Part shown: positions 1-9,755 of the stretch, in pieces
Position numbering within the stretch: the stretch's first letter is position 1
Layout of the letters: the number at the start of each line of letters is the position of its first letter
NCBI GenBank assembly: GCA_003427395.1
Contig: BFEA01000148.1
Location: forward strand, 2,281,620 to 2,310,510
DNA: 28,891 nt
From: Chara braunii
Lineage: Eukaryota; Streptophyta; Charophyceae; Charales; Characeae
Direction: 5' to 3'
Notes under the pieces: generated by a model
The model's input: only the letters and a program-made list of their open reading frames with translations
What the model was told of the DNA's origin: nothing
The model's database searches: none
Translations under genes and position numbers: made by a program

Positions 1-180
1 TTTGTTTTTTTTTTTTTTTTTTTTTTTTTTTTTGGCTGGGGCTGTCGGGGGCCATGCCGGGGGGTCATGCCCGGCCGGTCCCCCGGGCACCAATTTGGGC
101 GTGACATCGGGACCCAAGCGCCCGGGATATCTCCCTAGAGAAATAACGTTTTTTTCTGAATTTTTTTGTGAGTTCTCTAT
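1..180 (-). repeat. Poly(A) tail and GC-rich 3' end of an unidentified retroposon
   Basis: The window opens with a near-pure T run (about 1-33) followed by very GC-rich sequence up to about 125. Read on the minus strand, this is a GC-rich segment ending in GCCCCAGCC and then a long A tail, the usual form of a retroposed transcript. No coding motif is visible and the element continues outside the window, so its class is unknown. Confidence 0.4.
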
Positions 181-289
181 AATATGAGGTACATGCCTAT
201 AATTTTTGAAGTCATTTTGCTAAGCCAAAAGATTAAGGTGCCAAAAAACGTTTTTGCCCACTCACTATTTTGTGAGATACAACTGCAGG

Positions 290-650
290 GTGTCAGTCCC
301 TGGGTTGACGTGAAGGTGGGTCTTAATGTTTTTTGTACAACCGGAGAGTTACGGTCCCAAGGGTTGATGTGAAGGTGGGTCTTAAACCACCAGTACCTGG
401 GCACTGCGCGCCGCGCCGGCCGCCCAAATATCGAAGCAGTGCGGGGTGTCGATTCCATTTATCGACGGTCCACCGGCCGCGGAAATCGCGTAGCGTTAAC
501 GCTAAGGTGTCGCCCAAGTACTGGTGGTTTAATGCTTTTTTGTACAACCGGAGGGTTACAATCCCATGGGTTGACATGACGGTGGGTTCACAATGCTTCT
601 CTGTGCACTGGAGGGCTACAGTCCCATGGGTTGAACGTGTGTGGAGAATT
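290..650. repeat. Minisatellite of ~60-bp units, interrupted by a MITE
   Basis: The phrase GGGTTGACGTGAAGGTGGG and its variants begin at 302, 361, 568 and 628. Removing the 147 bases added by the insertion at 386-532 leaves a spacing of 59-60 bp throughout. Each unit also holds a TTTTTTGTACAACCGGAG-like segment and a GGTCCCAAG-like segment. No gene is seen in 180-660. Confidence 0.8.
386..528. mobile_element. TTAA-flanked MITE (family A, copy 1)
   Basis: This is a 143-bp element flanked by TTAA at 382-385 and 529-532. Its terminal inverted repeats read ACCACCAGTACCTGGGC on the left and, reverse-complemented, ACCACCAGTACTTGGGC on the right, with one mismatch. The neighbouring minisatellite unit at about 310-330 has GGGTCTTAATG where this unit has the insertion, giving a paralogous empty site. 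TTAA target duplication is typical of piggyBac-like transposases. No coding capacity is present, so it would move non-autonomously. Confidence 0.85.
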
Positions 651-660
651 GAACGTACAG

Positions 661-1189
661 TTGTGGCGGCGGTGTGATATATGTTATTTGGCCATTTCTG
701 ACGAGGCGGTAGATTCGGTATATGCAACGGACCTGGTCATATGCCTAGGACGGCGTTTTTCCGGGGGTAGAATCTTGATTCATGATTCCGTAGGATGGCG
801 GTTCGAAGTATGTCTGTGTTAGCAGACTATGAGCTAGCTTGAGGAGTCCTGCTCCGATAGGACCTAGGTACGTCGTCTAGTCTATACGCAGGATATAAAA
901 AATGACTTGGACATCATTTCATTACCTTCCGCGACCTAGGACCCCTGAGGAGAGCCGGTCGCGGCCGACCGAAACTAGTCAGGTCCATGTCGTCTGTGCG
1001 TCAACGATTTTTTCTACAACAGTCGCGTTCGGGAGTTTTGTTTTTTATCCTTGCGTACACTATCTCCTGCTTGTCCTCTTTTCTTCCTCTTCTTCTTCTT
1101 TTTTTCTTCTCCTTCCTCTTCTTGGTCTTATTCCTTCTGTGTCTGTATGTTGAGGCATGGTCTGAGTGTTGGTTGGCTGTCACGGCTTG
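661..1189. other. Unannotated stretch with polypyrimidine tract
   Basis: I see no gene here. CCTAGG-containing fragments recur near 745, 863 and 934. A CTT-rich polypyrimidine tract runs at about 1062-1132. The small open frames over the tract are low-complexity translations. Confidence 0.5.
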
Positions 1190-1600
1190 ATCATTGTGGG
1201 AAAAAAAAGGCAGTGATCTTACGTTCTGTGCTTCGCACCATAACGCGACCTCTTGGAAGTGCCTATTGGAAACTGATACGAATTTGGATTTTAACGTGCT
1301 GGTGTTTTTTAACTGTAGGAATACTAATGGGAAGTTGGTGGGCTTATCATGAGCTCGGTTGGGGCGGTTGGTGGTTTTGGGATCCCGTAGAAAATGCATT
1401 CATCGTAAGATCTTTGGTATTAGCTACAGCTTGTATTCATTCAGTCATTTCATTACGGTTGAAGTCTTGGACCTTCTTTCTAAACATTGTTACTTTTTTA
1501 TTTGTGTTGCTCATCGTAAGATCTTTGGTCACGTTGTTGATGCTACAAACAATCCCTATTTTGTGTTTTTCACTCGTTACTTTTTGTTTTCACTTTCTTT
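1190..1600 (+). pseudogene. ccmF: Nuclear copy of part of mitochondrial ccmF (cytochrome c heme lyase)
   Basis: The plus-strand frame encodes a segment with the WWD signature of Ccm[32 protein letters not shown], then [10 protein letters not shown] and [13 protein letters not shown]. In plant mitochondria CcmF is an integral inner-membrane subunit of the system I cytochrome c maturation complex that attaches heme to apocytochrome c; the WWD region sits at the heme-handling face. Only about 100-130 residues resemble the family, whose plant proteins run to several hundred. No partner ccm gene or promoter is present and the frame runs into unrelated sequence on both sides, so this is transferred mitochondrial DNA rather than a working gene. 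Just after the WWD box, the usual SFMPW-like residues are replaced by FIVRSL, encoded by a 19-bp sequence that also occurs 111 bp downstream. The longer open frame from 1051 is a chance extension. The identification is secure; the exact ends are not. Confidence 0.85.
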
Positions 1601-1739
1601 CAGGGCCTAAACTATTTTATTATTTTTTGAAACTTTTTTCATGAGTTTTTTTATTTTTTGTTTTAATAAAAGCTATATTCTTCTCTCATCTATTTCATTT
1701 TTCTTGCTAGTACTCATCTATCTCATCCTCTCACTTGTG

Positions 1740-1960
1740 TATGTGTAGTACGGGGGAACAACAACCAACCCGGAACCGTGCGAAATAGTTGCCCATTACA
1801 CGGCTCACTAACTGAGTTTCTCTAATGCGGTTATATTCATAGATCTGTGGTGGTTCGAAGCCAGAACGTCGCTGCCTAGTGTTGGAAGTAGATGGTGGGA
1901 TATCAAGCGTCCTACTAGTGAGGCGGCTAGCTGGTAGGATGGAAATCGGGTACAGCAGCA
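1740..1960 (-). pseudogene. Fragment of organellar group II intron 3' region
   Basis: The sequence upstream of domain V on the minus strand (1807-1960) is probably the distal part of the same intron or its maturase-bearing loop. An open frame across it shows no maturase or reverse transcriptase motif that I recognise. A 22-bp part (1826-1847, TGCGGTTATATTCATAGATC...) recurs with two mismatches at 2177-2198, next to the LTR start. Confidence 0.35.
1773..1806 (-). ncRNA. Group II intron domain V (relic)
   Basis: On the minus strand this 34-nt segment begins GAGCCGTG and ends CACGGTTC. The two ends pair over 8 bp and include the AGC catalytic triad. The inner arm carries a GCAA (GNRA) tetraloop closed by GG/CU pairs, with a two-base CG bulge on the 3' side. 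This is the complete architecture of domain V, the catalytic heart of group II introns. A GC-rich potential domain VI hairpin follows on the minus strand at about 1745-1772. With ccmF nearby, the likely source is mitochondrial DNA, although intron and ccmF lie on opposite strands and may be separate pieces. Confidence 0.75.
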
Positions 1961-2198
1961 ACGGAGATGGTGGCTCTGTTGTGGTAAGTCTTGCCAGAGT
2001 GAGGTAAAAGAGGATGGATGAGGTTTTCTGAGGCGTTTCCTGAAGTCTTGCCTATTTTCTGAATTTTGCCATAGTAATTCTTAATTTGGCTCCAATTTTT
2101 CTTCACAAGCCGGGTAATGGCCCCGGTATCCCAAACCTTCAAAATTGTCTTTCTGTTGCTTCTGGTGGTCTCGAGGTGCTGTTATATTCATAAATCTG

Positions 2199-2937
2199 CG
2201 GGCGGGAAGAATACGGTTTCTGGCCAATATGAGCCCTCATTCACATCGAGATTTGGACGGTGCAGGCCTGCAGCACTCGGGGTCCAGATCCCGCACCAAC
2301 ACTACTTAAGAGTTGACTTCCTAGCTGGACATTCATTCGGTCTTTGCGTCAATGTTGTACGCATTGACTTTGACATTGTAGCGACGCTGTGACATTGGCT
2401 CGACGCCGGCATAGGAGAAGGACGGCAAGGCGCTGCTGACTGGCATAGTGGCTGGCAATGGTCTTGGCATGCTGACGTGGCAGCTGCCACGTGCCGTTGC
2501 TTACGTGGCCGCGGCCACCTGTACATGAATGATGACGTGGCGGGTTGCGTGATTGATGAGGCTGTTCTGATTCTTCGTCACTTCGGAAGGAGATCAAGAT
2601 TGTGGTTATCGCAGATACGTACCTGATTGATGACGACATTCTCCGGTTCGCTGATGTAGTCAGTTTGGCGTGCCACGTGACACACTGAAGAAGAACTTCA
2701 GATTTGTGTTCGGACTATTGAGTGATGAGGTGGTGAGGAGGAGGGACCCGAAGCAGAAGTGGGCTGTTTGTCTTCTCTCTCCTTTGTCTATTCTCCCCTC
2801 TTTCTCTTCGTCAGTGTATGATTTCCCACCTCATTTCTATCTGGACACATTTGCGAATGTTTGACTTTCATCAGCAGATTGATAATCATATGGACTGGCA
2901 TTGTTGACGAGTATCATCACGACTTGGGCTCATTGCA
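2199..2937 (+). repeat. 5' LTR of the chromovirus
   Basis: It matches 9756-10500 from the shared CGGGC-GG(A/G) start to CTCATTGCA. It supplies promoter and 5' end for element transcription. It contains two perfect palindromes: an 18-bp one at 2475-2492 (ACGTGGCAGCTGCCACGT) and a 14-bp one at 2505-2518 (GTGGCCGCGGCCAC). The second is degraded in the 3' LTR. The ACGT-core sites resemble G-box elements bound by plant bZIP proteins. Confidence 0.9.
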
Positions 2938-2940
2938 ATT

Positions 2941-2952
2941 TGGTATCGGAGC
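2941..2952 (+). other. Primer-binding site for initiator tRNA-Met
   Basis: TGGTATCGGAGC lies three bases after the 5' LTR end. It matches the common plant LTR-element primer site TGGTATCAGAGC, complementary to the 3' end of tRNA-Met, with one difference. Minus-strand cDNA synthesis would start here. Confidence 0.85.
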
Positions 2953-3988
2953 TATACTTCCGATGATGTGACAGACTACGACAATGACAAGTGATGACAT
3001 CTACGACGAAGAGGCTGACGTGGACAAGACTGGAAAAGCACACATCAGATGCTGACGTGGCATTGACGTGGCATTGGTAGAGAGTGTTGTATTGCTGACA
3101 TGGCCGGTGGATGATAGAAGACTGATGATGTGGCATTGTTGACTCACCATTAGTTATTGTGGTGAGAGATCAGGCTGACGCGGCAGTGTCACACTTCATT
3201 ATTGGGCTTACGTGGCATTATATGGCGTGCTGGTACCGCTCCCGACGTGTATCCCATCGATGTTGTTGATTGGACTATGGTGCTGACGTGGTAGGCAGAT
3301 GTGCTGCTGTGTTGGCACACCAGGGGATACACGTGGCAGGTTGGAACTTCGACTTCGTGGCAGGCTGGGACTTCAACTTTAACATACATTGTTGACATGC
3401 ACCCCGTTGACGATCTTGATTGGACCTGATGACCTGGCATACTCATCGAGTTGCCAGGCCAGGGGTGACACATGGCAGGCACGATCGTGCCTAAGTGAGG
3501 ATTGCATTCTGATTACTGAAGCGGCACGGCTAGAAGACTGACGTGGCTGTGGTGCCAAACGTTAGATTGGGTGCTGATCACACAGGACAGAAGAGGAAGT
3601 AACAGCAAGGGGCGGAAAACGCTAACTATTGTTGATATTGTTGGCGGATTACCTGTTGTCTTGGCTGTTGTTGTGTGCCTGTGTACTTACTTGTGTGTGT
3701 TGATGATCATGCTGACCTGGAGTCGCGGTACCTGAGACAGAGTAGGATGTCATCACATTGAAAATAAAACAGCAAATAGAGTTAGTAAACTTTTTGTTCC
3801 TTATTATTAAACTTTGTGTTCAGACAGTGTGTTGGGTCAGGTGATCGTGAAATTATTGTTGTCTCTCTTTTCCGGTAGAATAGTGTGCTGATTCAGGAGA
3901 CCGTAAAATTATTGTCTCTTTTGCGGTAGGACAATCTGGCCGACGAATTTTCCTGTTTCTGTTCTTCAAAAATGTCTTACTTCTGAAA
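2953..3988 (+). promoter_or_regulatory. Long untranslated leader with repeated TGACGTGG motifs
   Basis: There is no significant open frame. The octamer TGACGTGG occurs exactly at 3016, 3053, 3064, 3284 and 3539, and variants such as TGACATGG, TGATGTGG, TGACGCGG and TTACGTGG fall between. The same octamer occurs in the 5' LTR at 2473 and 2533. ACGT-core sequences of this kind are bZIP-binding (C/G-box-like) sites in plants. Whether these are regulatory or just an expanding short repeat cannot be told from the sequence. Confidence 0.4.
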
Positions 3989-5881
3989 ATGTTTGCAACA
4001 GTCTATTTTGACGAGATTCGTGACTACCTTTTGTTTCCTATTCCAATCACACTTTCCGTTGGGGAAGGTCCGTCTGCACTCAAGACTAGGGGACAAGCTG
4101 ACAGAAAGAAAGAAGAATTGTTGGCCTTGTGGAATCAGTTTTTGACGGAAGTGCAGTTGTCTGGACCGGATGCTGAGCGACACATCCATGATAACTTTGA
4201 TCTTCAGGGGGTTAAAGACCGTCTGAAAAAGTCTATCACGACTGTGGAGGTTGTGGTAGCCGGTATAGAAGCTTCCAAACCGATTGCTCAGGGGCGACAT
4301 GCACTAGACCAGTTGGCTTTGAAGCAACTGGAAGAGATCATGGAATCTACTCGGAAATGGGAAGCAAAACCAGAAGTAAGTGAAGCATCGATTGATGCTA
4401 ATATCCAGCAGCTAAGAGATGCCTTGGTTGCGGAAGAAAGAAAGAAAGACGAAGTAGCCCGAAGAAAAGAACAGGACGAGAAAAGAGGGCAGAGAGTTAG
4501 AGAAATCAGACAAGTCATTGGAACAGAAGTAGGTGAACAGACAGACATGTCACAAACGTTGTCTCACATTGTGACATACCTTACCTTTCTTGAAGAAAAA
4601 ATTGACAGAAAACAAACTCAGTTAGATGAGATTACTGTTGGATTGTGAACTATCGCTAATATTGTGAAGGGTAAGAATCAGATTCAGGGAGATGAAGAAC
4701 AAGAAGAGAAAAAAGAGAAAGAAGAGAAGAAAGAAGTAAAGAAGTTGATGGGAGATGCAATTAAAACTGCTTGTCCCGATACTCAGACGAAGTCCAATGG
4801 AAATGGACCCCCGAGTCAGCCATCTACTCCATCTTCTCACTCTTTTCAATCTACTCCTTCTTCCAAGTCTTCTCCTAAGTCCACTCCGGAAAAGACAAGT
4901 GTTGAACCGGAAAAGTCGAAGAAGAAAAAAAGAGTGAAAATTAAATTGCCTTTTACGTTTTGCAATAAGAAAGAAGAAAGTCTATTGCTGTGAATTGCTG
5001 AAATCCAAACGTACGTGAGCACCGCTCCGGTCGAGCTGGAGTCCTAAGTCGCGTTCACCACTTCTTGCATGGGTGGTGAGGCCAAGCAATGGGTGTTGGT
5101 CGAGGCCAATGCCATGGGATTCGAAGACATCGGCGAATGGGCAAAGACGCTGACACTGAAACAGTTCTTGGCCAAAACCAAGGACCGTTTTCTCGACAAG
5201 ACAGCGACCGACAAGGCCTCTGACCAAATGACATCAATTGGTCAAAAGCATTGGACGTCGGTCGAGGCTTTGTCCCATGAAGTTGATCGATTGTTGCAGG
5301 TGTCAGGATTGAACCTGCAAGACAGCCAAGTGCTGTACATTTATTCTCGCGCATTGCCTGAGCCCATCTAGGGACACTTGGTCATCGAAGCAAAGTCCGT
5401 TAAGTACAACTATAGGCAATTTTGCGACCTTGCTCTGCAAAGGGAACATATGACTTCTCAAGTCAAGAGTTCCTATGCAACAGTAGTTAAATCTCGAGGA
5501 GGAGGAGGGAGACCGAACAATGGGAAACAAATCCTTTGGCGACAGAAGCGTCAGGACCACACCCTTGTCGTCTTTGACGACGACACAGTGGAAAAGTGGC
5601 CGACAGAAGAGACTGATAACAACAGTGACTCCGAGAAGGGGGAAGTCACTGCTGTTGTGACCAATAAGAGAGGGTCACCTAGAACCGGAACAGGGAAGAA
5701 ACAAAGAGTGTTTCCGTGGCACCCTGACATTGCCGACGGGAAACCATGGTTGGAAATGGGGATGACTCGTAAGACTTGGCAGGAGCACATGGACAATGCG
5801 CAATGTCTTAAGTGCGACACAACGAGACATGTGATTGCCTACTGCCCTATGATCCGGAACCCAAAAGCGAGCATCCAGTAG
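3989..5881 (+). pseudogene. gag: gag polyprotein of the chromovirus, with four in-frame stops
   Basis: A single reading frame runs from ATG 3989 to TAG 5879-5881 if in-frame stops at 4646 (TGA), 4991 (TGA), 5045 (TAA) and 5369 (TAG) are ignored. Gag packages element RNA into cytoplasmic particles. The N-terminal part (3989-4645) is a charged helix-rich region with a likely coiled coil. Next comes a Lys/Glu tract, then a Ser/Thr/Pro linker (about 4795-4900), then a capsid-like segment (about 5070-5480). Near the C-terminus (about 5800-5860) there is a CX2CX4HX4C zinc knuckle with spacing CLKC-4-H-4-C, the RNA-binding nucleocapsid motif. The stop at 5879 is probably the natural end, because the pol frame overlaps it from 5812. 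The two TGA stops sit where tryptophan is likely. Confidence 0.85.
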
Positions 5882-8800
5882 AAGTAGCATCTGTTCATAT
5901 AGAGATTAAGGGTAAGGACGAACAGACAGGTAAGGCGCCTACGATCCCTTTCTACCCTTCTTTTCATATGGCAGAGGATGATTCTTCCTTAGCCCATCAT
6001 CCAGATCGCCCTGACATTGTCTTATGTTCTGTCTTTCTGGATGACTCCCTTGATGAGTTAGGTAATGAATTGCTAGCCTTACGTAACTCATGGGCTCGAA
6101 AAGCAAAGTCTAAGGGTGAATTGTTGTTAGCAGATGTTGAGATTGCACGAACGCGGGTTGGTGCATTGTTGGACCCAAGATCAATGAGGTCCTACATCTC
6201 CGAGAAGGCAATCCGCAAGTTGCATCTCGGTATGAAGGTAAAAGACTTGTCTCGGCCTATAACGTATATGTTAGCAGACAAAAGTACGATCACTGTCTCT
6301 CAGTGTGTTGATTGTATTAAGTGTCAGTTTCGAACGAGGGAAGGAAATAAGATTATGCATGAGTTATCATTCCTCATTAAAAAAAACCTACCTTTTGATA
6401 TCATTCTGGGTATGGACTGGCACGAGGAAGCCAACCTGGACAACGATTTCAAAAACAAGATTGTGCAACTCAAAGATGCGCAATCTGAAATGAAACCAAT
6501 TAAGTTATATCATAAGTCTGGCTCTGACTCTAGTCTATCTTTTTGTTGTATGAGTTACCCAACTTTTCATTCAATGGTTTTTAAGAAAAAGTTGGAACAG
6601 GAAGTTATGTTGGTATTAGTAAAAAAAACGGTGAGTCTTCTTCTTCATGTCCGCCGACGATTGAAAGTCTTCTCTCTGAATATAAGGATCTGCAGAAGGA
6701 ACCTACCGGAATTACTGAACGTGCTATAAAGCACACCATTGAGATTATTCCGGGTAGTAAAATTCTCAAGGGCCTTATCTATCGAATGTCTCTCAGGGAA
6801 CTTGAGGAGTTAAAAAAACAATTGCAGGACCTTACTGACAAGGGATGAATTTGCCCTAGTTCATCTCCTTATGGAGCACCTGTCTTGTTTGTGCCCAAAA
6901 AGGAGGGTGAATTACGTCTGTATATTGACTATCGAGGGTTGAATGTCGTCACCGTCAACAATGCCGAACCACTTCGTCGCATCGACGATTTACTTGACCA
7001 ACTACAGGGATATAAGTACTTCAGTAAAATTGATCTGAAGTCTGGGTACCATCAGATAGAGGTGGAGCCCGCAGATCAACACAAGACTGTTTTTCAGACT
7101 AGGTATGGTCATTACGAGTTTATGGTAATGCCCCTACTATGTTCCAACGATCAATGAATGAGTTATTTCGTCAATGGTTGGATCGGTTCGTCATAGTCTA
7201 TCTTGATGACATTCTCGTGTATAGTAAAACTCTAAAAGAACACGAGAAACATCTTCGTCTGATGTTGAGTAAGAGGCGAGAAGACAACTTCAAAATAAAC
7301 CCGAAGAAGTGTGAGTTCGCTAAGTCTGAAGTTTTATACTTATGACATATAGCGAACCAAGAAGGCCTAAGGCCTGAAGAAAAGAAAATATCAGCAATTA
7401 GGGACTTGCCACAACCTAGTCTGTAACTGAGTTAAGATTTTTTCTTTGCTTGGCAAGCTCTTTTAGGAAATTTGTCAGGAACTTCTCATTGATCGCTGCA
7501 CCAGTGAGAAGATTGTTAAAGAAAGGAACTATCTGGTTGTGGGACAAGGATTGTGAGTCTTCGTTCAAAAAGGTAAAGTATGCTCTGACTCACTACCCTG
7601 TTATGAAAATTGTTGATCCATCTTTTCCCTTTATTGTCACAACTGATGCAAGTCGGTATGGGATTGGAGCAGTTCTTCAACAGAACGACGACAATGGTTA
7701 CAGACCAATCGAGTTTATGTCTGCACGATTGTCATCTGAAAAGGTTGTCAATTCTACCTATGAAAGGGAGCTGTCTGCTTTTGTATGTGCTTTAGACACC
7801 TGAAAACACTATCTATTAGGGAGACACTTTACTGTGTATTTAGACCACTCTACTCTGAAGTGGATAAAGACACAGTCTAGGCTCTCTGATAAGCTAGTAA
7901 AATGGTCTGCATTCATTGATACTTTTGATTTTAAGTTAAACACTATGAAAGGTAAGTCTAACGTGGTTGCAGATGCATTGTCTAGAAGATGTGATTTGTT
8001 TGGTGCCATTGTCTCTTACCTAGATGTTGGGAATGATTTGAAAGATAGAATTCGTCGAGGCTATACCGCTGACCCTATATGAAAACCCATCATGGATGTC
8101 CTTGCGAACGACCCAACTCTACTTCCCGACTATAAGGTAACTGATGGTTTGCTTTTCTTGTTAGACCAAACTGAACAACGCTTGTGTATTCCTCACCAAG
8201 AAGAAATCAAAAGTCTGCTTATTGGGGAATGTCACGACGCCGAAGGACATTTTGATTTCAAGAAAACTTACGCTGAAGTCAGAGAACACTTTGAATGAAA
8301 GGGATTGAAAGAGGATGTACTAACCTATGTTCGTACCTGTCTTGTGTGTCAGAGAAACAAACCCTCACATGAGAATCCACTTGGTCTTCTCAGACCATTA
8401 CCAATTCCAAGCGAACCAGGTGAGTCTATCTCCATGGATTTCATGAGTCTCACAAAAAGTCGGAATGACAATAGTCAAGTAATGGTGATCGTGGATCGGT
8501 TCTCCAAGTTTGCTATGTTCATTCCCTTACCCGCAGAAGCGAGAACTGAACTTGTGATCCAAAAGTTTCAGATGCGATGGGTGACCGAGTACGGTTTTCG
8601 TCTATCATTGTATCTGACCACGATACCAGGTTCACAAGTATGCCATGGCAAAAGCTGATGGAAGCATACGATACACGTCTCACCATGTCATCAGGACGAC
8701 ACCCTGAAACAAATGGACAGAGTGAACAAATGAATCGTTTATGCCAACAACTTCTGCGCATGTATGTGAGACCCGATCAAATACATTGGGACGAGAACTT

Positions 8801-9471
8801 ACCTAAGATTGCAAGTGCATATAATGGTAGTGTTCATACCTCTACATGGCGAACACCTAACGCATTGCATAAAGGGTGGAAACCTAAGTGTCTCATTGAT
8901 GTACTGACGAGGGACCACTTCCTTAGGTTACTTCCAGGGACCCGAGAATACGCAGTGTTGTTTCAAGAGGATATCTCAAAGGTAAAAGAGAATCTAAAGA
9001 AAGCTCAAGACCGGATGATTGAACAAGCTTATAAGCATCGCCGACCATCAACGTTCAAGGAAGGCGATTTAGTCTGGGTCAAGTCTAAAGAGTTTTCATT
9101 AGAAGAAAGGTGTCTCAGAAACTTCTGCCTGTCTATTTTGGACCCTGGGAAGTTCTGAAAGTAATTGGGGATGCAGAGGGACCGTCTTATAGAATTGATA
9201 TTCCCCCTCACCTCAAGACCTATTTTGTCTTTCATGCGTCCAAGTTGCTACCTTATGTAGAAGGAGATGAATTCCCCCATAGACCATCTATGATTCCGCC
9301 AGATATGGACGACGGATACGAGGTTGACCGAATTCTAGAACATGGGTTCTTCTCCACAGGAGCGCGTGGACGACCCCAGAAGCAATTCAAGGTAGATGGT
9401 TTAGTAGAAGAGAACTCCTTGAATCTGCTCCTGATATTGTCTCTGCTAATGAACGAGGGTTGAGGTCCTAA
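5812..9471 (+). pseudogene. pol: pol polyprotein: protease, RT, RNase H, integrase, chromodomain; multiply broken
   Basis: Pol begins in a different frame overlapping the end of gag, as expected for gypsy elements with a gag-pol frame change. Protease lies at about 6115-6480, but its catalytic D-x-G is DPR (near 6172) and so lacks the glycine. RT (about 6770-7390) has [21 protein letters not shown] and the catalytic YLDD at 7198-7209. RNase H (about 7540-7980) starts at TTDASRYGIGAVLQQ. Integrase (about 8230-9100) has an HHCC-type finger ending CLVC, the catalytic aspartates in MDFM and VSDHDTRF, and the glutamate in HPETNGQ. The end (about 9300-9471) resembles a chromodomain (EVDRILEH...). 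Stops occur at 6846, 7343, 7801, 8080 and 8296. Frame changes occur near 6618 (A8 run), 7133 (small deletion removing a conserved RT block), 7415, 8600, 9108 and 9395. Confidence 0.9.
6115..6480 (+). pseudogene. Retropepsin-like protease domain with lost D-x-G glycine
   Basis: In the 305-residue frame starting at 5812, LLDPRSMRSYIS occupies the place of the D-S/T-G active-site loop of aspartic proteases. ILGMDWHEEANL is the downstream I-L-G-M-D-W block typical of gypsy protease domains. Arginine in place of glycine would be expected to abolish the active-site turn. AGA from GGA is a single G-to-A change, in line with the other damage in the element. Confidence 0.75.
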
Positions 9472-9755
9472 ATGTTTCTGCGACGAAACTCGAAGTTTGG
9501 GTCGGAATGCAGAAACCCTATTCAGCAGCAGTCCGGGGCTCAGAATTTCGACCCCGGAAAACACAGACTCAGTTGTCTGTGCTGCGCTGTGTGACCGAGA
9601 CACGTACAGCCTTGAGTCTGTCGAGGTGGCTGTGTGACCGAACACGGCACAAAGGAAATTCAAGAATCAAAGTCAACTGTAGAGTCAAAGGTACCGCACC
9701 CAAACCCTTGGTTGAAAACATTCACTTGTTGTGCGTAGGTACCCAGACAACATTC
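9472..9755 (+). other. Untranslated segment between pol and 3' LTR, ending in a purine-rich tract
   Basis: I see no coding motif. The sequence ends at the LTR start, where a purine-rich GGGCAGGAGGAA (9757-9768) could be the polypurine tract that primes plus-strand DNA synthesis. The 5' LTR copy shares a similar GGGCGGGAAGAA, so the exact LTR edge relative to this tract is uncertain. Confidence 0.4.

Noticed and set aside
1051-1644. A 197-codon open frame as a complete gene
   Set aside because: Its first ~60 codons translate a polypyrimidine tract and its last part matches nothing. Only the central piece is ccmF.
2177-2205. Target-site duplication or TG start for the LTR element
   Set aside because: The bases after the 3' LTR (TTAGT) do not recur at the left edge, and the nearby 22-bp repeat matches upstream mitochondrial-like sequence, not the right flank.
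4646-8298. TGA read as tryptophan (alternative genetic code)
   Set aside because: The same frames also use TGG, other stops (TAA, TAG) and frameshifts are present, and the intact SDR gene uses TGG normally. Mutational decay explains the pattern better.
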